A stretch of DNA of 64,000 bases from Welwitschia mirabilis (taxonomy: Eukaryota; Gnetophyta; Gnetopsida; Welwitschiales). Under the pieces are notes generated by a model that saw nothing but the letters and a program-made list of their open reading frames with translations, did not search any database and had not been told where the DNA came from. The translations under genes and the position numbers were made by a program. Below, piece after piece: positions 12,490 through 23,271 of the stretch (position 1 is the first letter of the stretch; each line of letters starts with the position of its first letter). The stretch is from the NCBI GenBank assembly GCA_051453625.1, contig JBOZIK010000001.1:98233363-98297362 (forward strand), written 5' to 3'.

Positions 12490-13091
12490 ATCTTTTACAA
12501 CTTGTTTAAGGGCTAGATTTAGTTTACATTGGGTTGCCTAAAAATTTTTGCATTATTCTCAAGGTCGATTTTATATTGAATAATGGAAGTTAGAATGGTT
12601 GTTAAATCTTTATGGGTCTAAGTAAATGCATTAACCTTAGAATTCAAAAGTGATATTAAAATAGATTCTTATTAAGAGGAAAGATTCTCATTTATTATCA
12701 ATGGTTTATTCTGATTATTACATAGAAAGATATATTTCAGTCCATTGGGTAAAGGTTGTAAATTTAAATTTAGATTTTTAGTTTTTATTAATTTTTTCTC
12801 AAAGTTAATTGTCATCTCAGACCATTGTCTGGACGACAAGAATGGAGGCCTCCCTTATAATATGAAATCTCAGTTATTTCCAAATGTTAGACTTCTTCAT
12901 ATATTATAGTTTCAGTTTCTCCATTCTTTAGATCAAAATAATCAGTTCCTAAATGTTTATGGTTGAGTTCATTATGATTAAAAGCTTTTAAATTTTCTAC
13001 TTTAAGTAAATCATCATACAATGTAGGCTTATGAAGCATTAAGCATCTTTCTTTAAGTGAACGATGCTGTAAAAATTAATGTTGGCTTAAT
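12490..13091 (-). other. Gypsy protease-to-RT linker
   Basis: Degraded spacer between protease and RT with many stops. It includes a local near-palindrome GTCATC...TGTCTGGACGAC at about 12,812-12,840, similar to motifs in this element's LTR. No separate gene seen. Confidence 0.5.
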
Positions 13092-13514
13092 TTATTCCTC
13101 TATATTCCACTCATCACGTAGAAATTTTTCAATGGCATTGAAAATTCTAATGGTAAACTTTTTATTTTCTAAGTGACACTTCATCATTCTAGTTCTTGTA
13201 TTAATAATATAATGGGCTACTATACAAAATGCTTTACCTAGAAGTAGTGGATAACCCCCATTATGCTCAAATTCAATTACAACCATATCTATTAGATAGA
13301 ATGCTTTCGTAGTTTAGCTCACTAAATCTTTTATTACTCTTAAAGGTTTCTTCACTAATGTATCTACTAATTCTAAGATAATACATCTAAGCTCAATTAT
13401 GCTTTCTAAACCAAGTCTCTGAAAAATGTGTAAAGGCATAATGTTAACACTTGCTTCTATATTGATTAAGGCTTTTTTAATTCTTTTATTTTCTTCTAAA
13501 GTAATCCTAACCAT
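13092..13514 (-). pseudogene. Gypsy aspartic protease
   Basis: Two minus-strand open stretches, 13,514-13,314 and 13,286-13,092, together resemble a retropepsin. The first has INIEASVNIMPLHIFQRLGL, matching the 'D.GASVN.MPL....LGL' active-site region of plant gypsy proteases, but with IEAS where D.GAS is expected, so the catalytic Asp and Gly are lost. The second has GGYPLLLGKAFC, matching the conserved LILGRPF-type strand. A stop and frame break lie between the two. It lies upstream of RT and downstream of gag in minus order, although copia A now separates it from gag. Confidence 0.8.
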
Positions 13515-13831
13515 TGTTGCCTCAGAATCCTTAAATTTTAGACTTTTTTTCCAAAACTAAGTTGATTATAGACTCAGCTAGGAAGACTTTACTAAGTATG
13601 GTTTATTTTTGTTTCTTTCTAATTAGGTCTTTCTATAACTTAGAATATTTAGGATTTTCTTACAAGAGTTTTCAAAATGATAAATTTATGCTTACATCTT
13701 ATATTAAGGATTTAAGATGATTATCGAAGGTAGGATTGGTATTTAATTTATTAAGCTAAGGAGTAGCACGGTTCTTTTCTTTATCTTGAGAAGAATTTTT
13801 CTTATTAATCTTATCACTTAAAGGAGAAGGA

Positions 13832-15209
13832 TGTTGAATTATTATTTGCTAATTGATGTCAAATCAATTTTTTCTATGTAGTGCATTTTTTGTATTTTGT
13901 GTATAAAATATTGATCACTTATAGGTCAGAAGCTGAAGCTATGATTATCACATTTTGATCCTAAAACCTGTCAAGTTTTGTTATCCTCTTGAGGGGTCGA
14001 CTAGACTTCTAAGGGGTCAACTGCACCTGGAACAAACTCTTAGAAATGAACTAAATCTAAAGGGGTCGACTGAATATCTGAGGGGTTGGCTAGACTTGTG
14101 AACCTGAGAACTCGTACTACTAAATCGATTGTTAAGAGGTCGACCAGATATCTAAGGGATCGACTGAACTTGAGCACTATACACCTGATACTCCTAGTTG
14201 ATCATTAAGGGGTCGATTGGACATTTGAGAGGTCGAATGGATCTAAGAACTAAGCATCAATGCTTTACACCTAATCAATAAGGGGTCGACCAAATTCTTA
14301 AGGGGTCGACTGGACTTGATGTAAAAAAACTGAGATGGATTTTATTAGGGCCAAGTAGACGATGGGATAGATATGTGAGCAACTAGATGAGTGGTCAATC
14401 GAACATGAAGCCGTAAGAAACTGGGATGACCAAAACATTCATCCGATTGACTTATTTAAGTGAGGGCATGAGGAGGGATCAATCAGATGTTTGAGGGGTC
14501 GACCATCCAAAACAGAACCACAAATTTTATATCCATTATGTAACTATTTTATGGCCATTGAAAGTGCATTTTCTTTGTAATAACCCTAAAAGACTTCCAT
14601 TATAAATAGCCAAGAGTTCAATCACCATTACACCTTTTACTAAACTATTAAATCTTAGTGATAAATCATTGTACTCTTTTGACATTGCATTCCTAACCAA
14701 AGACGGACCAATGTCTGTTGTATTTTTGCATATGAGATTAGATTTATAGCACTCTAATTTTTTTAGATTATATCATCTTCAGGTGAAATGCTCTATTATT
14801 CTCATTGAGCCAAAGATCGAGTCATACCTATGTACTTTGGCATAGTACCATTACTTCCATGCTTTCTTGCAAAAAGATTGAGACTGAGCCTTTAGAAAAA
14901 GTCCATTTGTAAAGGTTATAAGTAAACCTGTAATACCTGGAAGAGGTTAATGGAGATCCAGATCAAGCTTGGATAGAAGCTAATCATCGAGAGTAAAGTA
15001 AGGAATTTTCTTGAATTATTATAAAACTTGTGTGCATATGATCGATATTTTTGTGCTTTTTGTTGTTTTTGTTTTCCAGAATACTTTCATTATGCACAGG
15101 TTTTTTAGTGTTTTTTTTCAAGCAAAGCATTTTTGTTTGAATATTATTCATTAAATTTTTAGAATCCTATTCACCCCCACTCCGCCCCTCTAAGGTTCTC
15201 GATCCTATA
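13832..15209 (+). repeat. 5' LTR of copia A
   Basis: Starts TGTTGAATTATTATTTGCTA and matches 23,272-24,620. About twelve variants of AGGGGTCGACTGG occur between 13,990 and 14,510. The end reads TTCTCGATCCTATA, with the terminal CA changed to TA, directly before the PBS. Confidence 0.88.
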
Positions 15210-15223
15210 ATTGGTATCAGAGC
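15210..15223 (+). other. Primer binding site of copia A
   Basis: ATTGGTATCAGAGC directly follows the LTR end; it is complementary to the 3' end of initiator tRNA-Met, the usual copia primer. Confidence 0.9.
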
Positions 15224-15317
15224 TAAGTTAAGTCCCTTTTAATATTTTAACTAATCTAGACTCTAGAACCCGAAAATAAGTAATCCCTCTAGTGGTTTTT
15301 CCACTAGTCATTTACCT

Positions 15318-16200
15318 ATGTTTGATGGGTCAAATTATGCTTATTGGAAAGCATGAATGAGAATCTTCCTTAGATCCTTAGATGCAAATATTGAAGAGGT
15401 TATTTATAAGGGATATATTGTGCTTACATTAGCAAAGACCAATGCAAATGATAATATCATTTTAGTATTAAAAACTCAAGACCAATGAACTATCACTCAT
15501 AGAGTCAAAGCCATCATAGATGCTCATGCTCTTAATGCTATATTTTATGCAATTTGTGCAGATGAATTTAAATGCATTGTAAATTATGAACATGCAAAGG
15601 AAGCATGGGATATTCTTGAAGTCACTCATGAAGGAACATCCATAGTCAAGCAAACCAAGCTCCAAATTCTTATCTCTAAATTTGAAGACATTCATATGGA
15701 TGAGGAGAATACTTTATAGAAGTTCTTTGCTAAACTTACCAACATCATCAATTTTATGACAAGCATAGGTGAACGACTGGATAAAGCAAAAGTAGTCAAA
15801 AAAGTATTGAGATCCCTTATAAAGAGATTTAAATCAAAATTTATAGCAATCAAGGAAAACAAGAATATCAACATTATGGCACTATAAGAGCTTAAAGGTG
15901 ATTTGCAAAGATATAAATTAAAATTTTCTAAAGATGGAAAGAAAGGTATTACTTTGAAGTGTGTGCAGGAAGAGTACAGGTCAAAGAAATCAAATGAAGA
16001 TTTAGATGATAATGAAGTTACTCTCCTAGCAAGAAGGTTAAAGAAATTTTTAAACAAAAGGAAAAACAAAGATGAGCCAAGTAAAAGCGCAAGATGAGAA
16101 CACCCAAAGTACATGAAGGAGCAAGACAAAGAAAAGAGATTCAATGCTACACTTGTAAAGGCTTTGCACATATACCAAATGAATGCCCAAACAATTAAAA
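15318..16200 (+). pseudogene. Copia A gag with zinc knuckle
   Basis: From the ATG at 15,318 the frame begins MFDGSNYAYWKA, the start of plant copia gag, then a stop. It continues through HAKEAWDILEVTHEGTSIVK and QTKLQILISKFEDI, the UBN2-type capsid region. After several stops and frame changes a knuckle appears near 16,145: CYTCKGFAHIPNEC, a complete CX2CX4HX4C. Gag would coat the RNA in virus-like particles. Multiple stops make it non-functional. The start is chosen because the MFDGSNY..W motif is the normal N-terminal region. Confidence 0.82.
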
Positions 16201-17407
16201 AAATCACATAAAATCAAAGACACCTTCATTTGTTGCAATATGGGATAATATGGATGAGGATGATGACATTAGTTTAGGTCAAGAATCAAATGGAAACAAA
16301 AGACTATTTTTGATGGCGATTGTGCCTCCACTACAGAGCTTACCGAGCACATCGAAGCCTGATGATTTGGATGTGATTAATAAAGAATAGGATAAGCTTA
16401 AGATACTTATCAAGAACTATACTTGGAATGTGAAAATTTGGCAAATAGAATAAATGATCTAAACAAGATTGTAAAGTCTCTCACCAAAGAAAAGGAGGAA
16501 ATGGAATCGAAGTATAAAAAGATCAAATCTGAAAATTCTAATCTCATTTTATTGGTAAAAGATTTATTTCATTTTGTTAATAAATTTTCTAGTGGTTTAT
16601 TTAAATTGGAATAGTTGCTTGAAATTTGAAAACCAGGTTATGATAAGTCAGGTAGTAGCTTCATCTCCCAAAAATCACAAATTCAGCAAAATCAAATGAC
16701 TTGACAAAATAAATTCATTTCTAAAGTTACTTGCCATTTCTATGGTAAGTTAGATCATACAAAACTGTTTTGCAATGCTAGAAAGTTATTCTATTTTCAA
16801 ATCCAATTAGTTCCTTTTCTTTTAAATTTATTCTAAAAGTAGGTATACCACATAAGTCTAAAAGGACAAAGTGGATGAAAGCTAATGATTTGAAAAATCT
16901 CTTAATTCAGACAGCTTTCAAAGTCTGAAATGGTAGTAGCTAGTATTTTGACAATGGATGCTTCAGACACAGGACAGACACTAAATCCATATTCAAATAG
17001 TTAAGTAACTTTGATGGAGAAGAAGTTATTTTTGGTGAAAATGGAAGAGCAAAAATTGAAGGTATCAAAAGCATCAGTGGAGGTAACTTTTCTAGAATTA
17101 ATAAAGTTTTATATGTTAATGGTTTAAAGCATAATTTACTGACTATTAGTAAAATATGTGATAAAAGTCATAACGTACTTTTTGATAAGTCTAAATGTGA
17201 AATTTTTCATGGCAAATCAAATAATGTTATCCTTAGAGAAAATAGAATAGATGATGTTTATAGCATATATCAATCATTTTCCCCATGTTATTTTTCTCAT
17301 GTTGCTTAAGAAGAGCTTTGCATAAATGATTAGGTCATATTAATTACGATCAACTAAAAACGATTATACCTAAAAACATCGTAAAAGGTATTCCTAAAAT
17401 AAATGTA
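16113..17407 (+). repeat. Duplicated internal segment, copy 1
   Basis: This 1.3-kb segment (knuckle, spacer with PPLQSLPST, coiled coil at 16,423-16,614, second knuckle-like CHFYGKLDHTKLFC, protease and pre-integrase region) is repeated at 17,508-18,799 at roughly 80 percent identity. Exactly 100 Ns (17,408-17,507) lie between the copies. Confidence 0.85.
16930..17330 (+). pseudogene. Copia A protease and pre-integrase, copy 1
   Basis: The protease shows YFDNGCFRH, where D-[ST]-G is expected, so the active-site triad is D-N-G. It is followed by KVLYVNGLKHNLLTISKIC, the typical LxVP..xHNLLSIS region, then CEIFHGKSNNVILRENRIDD, the pre-integrase stretch. Stops occur within. Nonfunctional. Confidence 0.75.
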
Positions 17408-17507
17408 NNNNNNNNNNNNNNNNNNNNNNNNNNNNNNNNNNNNNNNNNNNNNNNNNNNNNNNNNNNNNNNNNNNNNNNNNNNNNNNNNNNNNNNNNNNNN
17501 NNNNNNN
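17408..17507. other. Assembly gap, 100 N
   Basis: The round length suggests a gap of unknown size. It is flanked by two diverged copies of the same element segment. Confidence 0.99.
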
Positions 17508-18799
17508 CAAAGTACAGAAAGAAGTAAGATAAATAAAAAGAAAGCCAATGTTATACTTACAAAGGCTTTGAACATATGGCAAATGAGTGCTTAAACAATA
17601 AAATAGATTATAGAAAATCAAAGACATTTTCATTTCTTACAATATGGGATAATGTAGATGAGAATGATAATAGCAGTTTAGGTCAAGGATCAAATGAAGA
17701 CATAAGACTGTCTTTCATGGTGATTATGCCTCCACTACAAAACTTGCCTAGCACATCAGGGCCTGATCATTTGGATATGATTGATGAAGAATAGGGTGAG
17801 CTAAAAGATACTTGTCAAGAATTATACTTAAAATGTGAAAAGTAAGTAAGGATGATAAATAATCTAAACAAGATTATATAGTTTCTCATTAAACAAAAGG
17901 AAGAAATGAAATCAAAGTATAAAAAGATCAAATCTAAATATTTTGATCTCATTTTACAAGTAAAAGATTTATCTCATTTTATTAATAAATTTTCTAGTGG
18001 TTCATCTAAATTGGAATAGTTACTTGGAATTTAGAAACTAGCTTATGATAAGTCACGTATTGGCTTCATCTCCCAAAAATCACAAAGTTAGTAAAATTAG
18101 GTAACTTAGTAAAATAAATTCATTTTAAAAGTTACTTGTCATTTCTATGATCAGTTAGGTCATTTAAAACTATTTTAAAATGCTAGAAAGTTAATGTTAT
18201 TTTCAAATTTAATTAGTTCTTTTCCTTTTAAATTTATTCTAAAAGGATGTGTACCACACAAGTCTAAAAGGACTACATGAATAAAAGCTAATGATTTAAA
18301 AAGTCTCTTAATTTAGATAGATTTCAAGGTTTCAAATGGCAGTAGTTGGAATTTGGACAGTGGATGCTCAAGACACATATTCAAATAATTGAAAAACTTT
18401 GATGAAGGTGAAGTCACTTTTGGCAATAAAAGAAGAGCAAAAATTAAAGGTATTGGAAGTATCAGTGAAGGCAACTTATCTAGAATTAAAAAGTTTTATA
18501 TGTTAATAGTTTAAAGCATAATTTACTGAGTATTAGCCAAATTTGTAATAAAGGTCATAAGATAGTTTTTAATAAGTTTAAATGTGAAATTTTACATGAA
18601 AAATCAAATAATGTTATCCTTAGGGAAAATAGAATAGACAATGTTTATAGCATAAATTAATCGTTTTCCCCTTGTTATTTTTCTCATGTTAATCAAGAAG
18701 AGCTTTGGCATAAACAATTAGATCATGTTAACTATGATTAATTAAAAATGATTATTTGTAAAAACATTTTGAACATTATTCCTAAAATAAATATAGAAA
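17508..18799 (+). repeat. Duplicated internal segment, copy 2, with protease
   Basis: Second copy of the 16,113-17,407 segment: knuckle region CYTYKGFEHMANEC with the second Cys lost, PPLQNLPSTSGPD, coiled coil, protease WNLDSGCSRH at about 18,350 with intact D-S-G, and the LWHKQLDHVNYD zinc/pre-integrase motif. This copy has the better preserved protease active site. Confidence 0.82.
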
Positions 18800-18811
18800 A
18801 ATAGGATTTAT

Positions 18812-18935
18812 GTAGCAAAACAGGCTCACTTGTTCTATTTCTGAGGTGTGGGGTCTTACCTGAGTGAGAGCTGCATTGAGAAATTGCTCAACATGATCAA
18901 CCTTTCTCGATGGAATAATAGATAAGATATAATAT
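18812..18935 (+). other. Non-matching stretch before copia A integrase
   Basis: About 120 bp between the pre-integrase and the integrase core fit neither motif set. It contains ACCTGAGTGAGAGCTGCATT and CTTTCTCGATGG. It may be a small insertion or simply decayed linker. Confidence 0.3.
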
Positions 18936-18939
18936 ATGT

Positions 18940-19545
18940 ATGTACTCTAGGTAAAAATGAAAAAAAAACTTGTATGCCAAAAAGAAAAACAAATAAGTTC
19001 ACAACTATGCCATTAAAGATCATTCATATAGACTTGGTAAGCCCTACTCAAACTCAAAGTCTAGGTGGTAAATGTTATTTTCTTACTATGGTTGATGATT
19101 TTTCTAGATATACATAGATTGCATTTCTCTCAAAAAAATCTAAAACTTATAAATATTGGGTTGAGATATGCAATAAATTCAAACTGAAAAAGGATATACC
19201 ATAAAAAAAAGAAGAAGTGATCATGGTAGTGAATCTAAGAACTATTTATTTAAAAAATATTGCATTGACAATGGAATTAATCATCAATTTTCAGCTTCTA
19301 AAATGCCACAACAAAATGGTATGGCTAAAAGAAAGAATAGAGTCCTCCAAAAAATGGCACGAACTATGTTAAATGACAAGGAGGTTTCAAAATCATTTTG
19401 GGTTGAAGCTATCAGCATAGCATGTTGTATTATTAATAGAATTTATCTTAGACTCAGTATGGTAAAACATCATATTAGTTGTGGAAAGGAAGACAATCTA
19501 ATATTTCATATTTTAAAGTCTTCACAAGTAAATGTTATGTGCTAA
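18940..19545 (+). pseudogene. Copia A integrase core
   Basis: Frames with stops read LKIIHIDLVSPTQTQSLGGK (first Asp), DDFSRYT, KKRSDHGSESKN (second Asp) and QQNGMAKRKNRVLQKMARTM. In the last block the catalytic Glu, normally in the ERKNR box, is Lys. It ends near KSFWVEAISIACCIINR. Integrase would join element DNA to the host genome. It is inactivated by the Glu-to-Lys change and the stops. Confidence 0.85.
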
Positions 19546-19899
19546 AAGATAGATAACAATTAATAAGTTTCAATCTAAAGCTGATGAAGCTATATTTTTG
19601 GGTTATTCAACTAAAAGTAGAGCTTATCGTATCTTCAACAAGAGAATTTCAACTATAGAAGAATTAATAAATATGCAAATTAATGATATTGATATAATTC
19701 CTATTAGTTCAAATGATAAAGAAGACGTGTCTTGAAGTACCCCCATAACTAATGTAGTGTTAACTAAAAATGGAGAGGGTCCTTCAAAATAAGTCATAAC
19801 TAAAAAGTACAAAGAGTTAAAAGATTACCCTTTGGGTCTATTATTAGAGAAGTTAGCTTAAAAATAAAGACAAGAAGTTTTATGAAGAATTTTTATGCC

Positions 19900-21420
19900 C
19901 ACATTTATTATGTGTCTCAAATATAACCTAAGAAATTTGAAGAAGCTGAATCCCATGAAGAATGGATGATGGCTGTGCAAGATTAATTACATTAATTTAA
20001 GAGAAATGATGTTTAGAAATTTGTAAAAAGGCTAAAAGACAAAAATGTTATTGGGACAAAGTGAATATTTAAGAACAAATGTGATGAAGAAAACAATGTC
20101 ATTAAAAACAAAGCAAGATTAGTAGCATAAGGCTATAACCAAATAGAAGGCATTGATGTAGGTGACACATTTGCTCTAATTGTAAGGCTTGATAGTATTA
20201 TAATGTTTTTATCATTTGAAGCCTTTAGAAATTTCAAAGTGTATCAAATGAATGTTAAGAGTGCATTTTTAAATGATACCTTAAATGAAGAAGTTTATGT
20301 AAAGAAACCACAAGGTTTTATTGATCCTTATAAATCTAATCATGCTTATAAACTTAAGAAAGCTTTGTATGGATTAAAGCAAGCTCCAAGATCTTGGTAT
20401 GAAAAGCTAGTCACTTTTTTAAATGATAATGGTTATATTTGTGGAATAGTATATAAGACTTTATTTGTTAAGAATCTAAAAAAGAAGTTTATCAGTATAC
20501 AAATATTTATGGATGATATCATATTTGGTGCCTCTAATGAAGGATTATCAAAAGAATTTACAATAATTATGACAACACATTTTGAAATGAGCATTCTTAG
20601 TGAAGTGAAAATATTTCTTAGTTTATAGATTAAGCAAATGAAGAATGGAATATTTATTTCTCAATCTAAATATGTAAAATATTTAATCAAATATTTTGGA
20701 TTGGAGAATGCCAAACCAACTAATACTCTAATATCAACATCTTATAAAGTGAGTTTGGATGAAAATGAAAAATGAGTAGATCAGAAGCTTTATAGAAGCA
20801 TGATCAAAAGTTTATTGTATTTAACTGCAAGTAGACTAGATATCATGTTTAGTGTTTGTGTTTATGCAAGGTACCAAACTTAATCAAAAAAAATCACACT
20901 TACAAGTAGTAAAAAGGATTATTAAATATGTAAAAGGCTCATGTGATTATAATTTGTGGTATCCTACAGAGACATCTTTGGAGCTTGTAAGTTTTAGTTA
21001 TGCAAATTGGGCTGGATGTAAGGATGATAGAAAGAGTACAAGTGGTAATTGTTTTATATTAAGTTCATACTTAGTAGTATGGATAAGCAAAAAGCAAAAT
21101 TCAATCTCCCTTTTAATAATAGAATCCAAGTATATTGTAGCAGGGATGAGTTATGCCCATCTTATTTGGATAAAGGAAATGTTAAAGGACTTTGGTATAA
21201 ATTTTGAACAAGTTCCTATTTTTTGTGATAATACTAGTGCTATAAATTTTTTTAAAAATCCTGTTTAGCACCCTAGAATCAAACATATTAAACTAAAACA
21301 TCACTTTTTTAAGAGATCAGATGAAAAAGGAAACATTACTATGAATTTTGTTAGCACAGATCATCAACTGGCAGATATTTTTACCAAACCCCTAAATTTT
21401 AATAATCTTATTTATCTTTG
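19900..21420 (+). pseudogene. Copia A reverse transcriptase and RNase H
   Basis: RT starts near EEWMMAVQD. A 141-codon open stretch (20,203-20,628) holds VYQMNVKSAFLND, GLKQAPRSWYEKL and IQIFMDDIIFGAS. The first catalytic Asp (MDVK box) is Asn here, while the YVDD-equivalent MDD is intact. RNase H (20,852-21,268) has ANWAGCKDDRKSTSGN, IESKYIVAG and FCDNTSAINFFKNPV; the first acidic residue of the DADW box is lost. It closes with HPRIKHIKLKHHF and ADIFTKPL up to about 21,420. Confidence 0.88.
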
Positions 21421-21439
21421 AAATGAACTAGGAGTTATC

Positions 21440-21610
21440 TCATCATCCTCTAGCTAATTATAGGGTATTCGACCAGATCTATGATTCGGTCGATCAAAGT
21501 GGTCGGTCAAGCTCGGTCGCCCAGACCCTTACTATGTTATAGACCCACATCTCGATAGGTCGAGAAGAACTCAAACTGGTCGATTGGACCTATAGGGTTA
21601 TAGTGCAGAA
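21440..21610 (+). repeat. Spacer with GGTCGA-type motifs after copia A pol
   Basis: Short variants such as GGTCGATCAAAGTGGTCGGTC, CTCGGTCGCCCAGA and GGTCGATTGGAC occur here. They match the recurring motif of the element's own LTR. The stretch lies between pol and the extra ORF. Confidence 0.55.
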
Positions 21611-21778
21611 GTACCATTTATGGACCCAATTTCTTTCTTAGAATCATCCTAATCGACCTTCTTTGTAAAATCAAGAGGAGCCCAAACCATTTTTATTATT
21701 TTCTAACCTCTTATCTCTTTTAGATCTAGTGATTTTCTTAAATTTTTCTTGTCTTCAAGCTCCTGTTAAGTAATAGAA

Positions 21779-22774
21779 ATGGCTGAGGAACCCTCCAGGA
21801 GAAGGACCAAGAAGATTGCAGTTAGAGATCTTTCTTATTTCTAATAAGAAATGTCTAAAGACTCTTTAGAAAAGTTCACTGAAAAGTTTGAGAAGAAGCC
21901 TGTGTGTCAAGAAAGATCTGTTGCTACTTTAGAGCTTAGGAAGCTTAGAGATGTGATCCAAATCTTGTGAGATCAGGATTTATCTTATTTTATTGATGTT
22001 TCAGGTTCATCTTATCCTTTTCTTACCAGAATGTTCTATTGTAATGCTTCATATGATGCTGACTCTGGAACCTTTGAAACCCTCATTTTGGGGAAGAGGA
22101 TGAAAATTACTGCAAACTTCATTGTGACTATTATTGATCTTCTAAGAGAAGACTATGAGGAGTTTTGACCTCTTTGTAACTCCATGAAAGATAAAGCAGA
22201 GGTTACAAGGGAGCTTTATGGTAAGTTCCATAGCTAAAAGCATATCATTTCTACTTCTTTTCTTACTCCTAAGTACCATTTTATTTACTTAGTTTTTACC
22301 TATAACGTTTTGCCTTTGGCAGGTTATCATGATGAGGCCTCCTACTATAGGGCCTATTTCATGTACTTGGTAGGGACTAGGCACTCCATTGATGCCCCTA
22401 CCATTATACTTAAAATTTGATTTCTCAGTTGGAGTTTAATCGCTAATATATGTTATCATTATCGAGTGACTTTTTACCCAAAGCTTGAAACACTTCAACC
22501 CATGTCATCCATTGGGCATGCAACATTGTCTCACATGCATATCTTTGTCAGATCAAAGTAGTCCTCCAAATCTCCTTCACCCAAGCAAGCCTCTTTAAGA
22601 GAGACACTTTCATATCTGAAAAGGATAGACTCTTGTACTAGGCATATGAAGGAAGCTCTCATTGCAATCAAGTATGAGATTGCTAATACTTTAGAGAAAG
22701 CTGGAAGTTCATCATGAAAGGTAGCCAAAGAAGAAGAAAAGGAAGAAGAAGCAGATTCTAAAGATGAATCTTAA
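21779..22774 (+). pseudogene. Extra ORF of copia A between pol and 3' LTR
   Basis: From the ATG at 21,779 (MAEEPSRRRTKKIAVRDL) a frame with seven or eight stops runs to TAA at 22,772. It includes LEKFTEKFEKKPVCQERSVA, FYCNASYDADSGTFETLILG, LPLAGYHDEASYYRAYFMYL and an acidic tail EEEKEEEADSKDES. SIRE-type copia elements often carry an additional, sometimes env-like, ORF here. The FY.N......F.....G pattern recalls a plant transposon-associated protein domain, but I am not certain of the family. Copia B has the same ORF with GYHDG and an acidic tail. No transmembrane segment seen. Function unknown. Confidence 0.6.
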
Positions 22775-23259
22775 GAGAAGAAATTTAACTAGATCTTTTT
22801 CTAAGCTTATGTATTTCTTTCATGCTTATGTGCATTTCTCTCCTTTATCATCAATGTCAAAAGTGTGAGAATTAGTTAATTAACTTTAATGCTTTTAGAT
22901 GTATCTACTCTTGATGAGTACTTTTTATTGCAATAATCATCATTCAGTAATAGAATTGTACTTATTTTTATGCTCTATAATTTGTGTCCCAACTTTTCCA
23001 GTGCACATCTATTTTAATATAAACTAAAATTTATAGTATATCTTATAGTTAATCAATATTTCAATCATTAAAATGTTTTTTATCATGTATATTTTAGCAC
23101 CTACAATTGTCTTTTAATTTTTGCAAAATTTTAAGATCTTATCAAAATTCTTAACTTCATATAAAAGGTTTAATATTTTGGCAAAAGTTAATAGGAATTT
23201 TGTGAGGGGCAATTTTTCCAAATCTAATCTCCTCAACTAAGAAAATATTTGCCATCGTC
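22775..23259 (+). other. 3' untranslated part of copia A
   Basis: AT-rich, no coding signature; leads into the polypurine tract. Confidence 0.6.
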
Positions 23260-23271
23260 AAAGGGGGAGAA
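23260..23271 (+). other. Polypurine tract of copia A
   Basis: AAAGGGGGAGAA directly before the TGTTGAATTATT start of the 3' LTR. Confidence 0.9.

Noticed and set aside
13832-14520. Recurring GTCGAC words considered as a CRISPR-like array
   Set aside because: Spacing is irregular, copies are degenerate, and the words lie inside an LTR of a eukaryotic element.
15210-15223. Possible tRNA gene at the tRNA-like sequence
   Set aside because: It is only the short primer binding site complementary to initiator tRNA-Met; no cloverleaf arms around it.
15692-16207. 171-codon minus-strand open frame over copia A gag
   Set aside because: Hydrophobic, low-complexity shadow of the gag coding strand, which has recognisable gag motifs.
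22531-22728. Minus-strand frame in the copia A extra ORF
   Set aside because: Shadow of the plus-strand extra ORF with its acidic tail.
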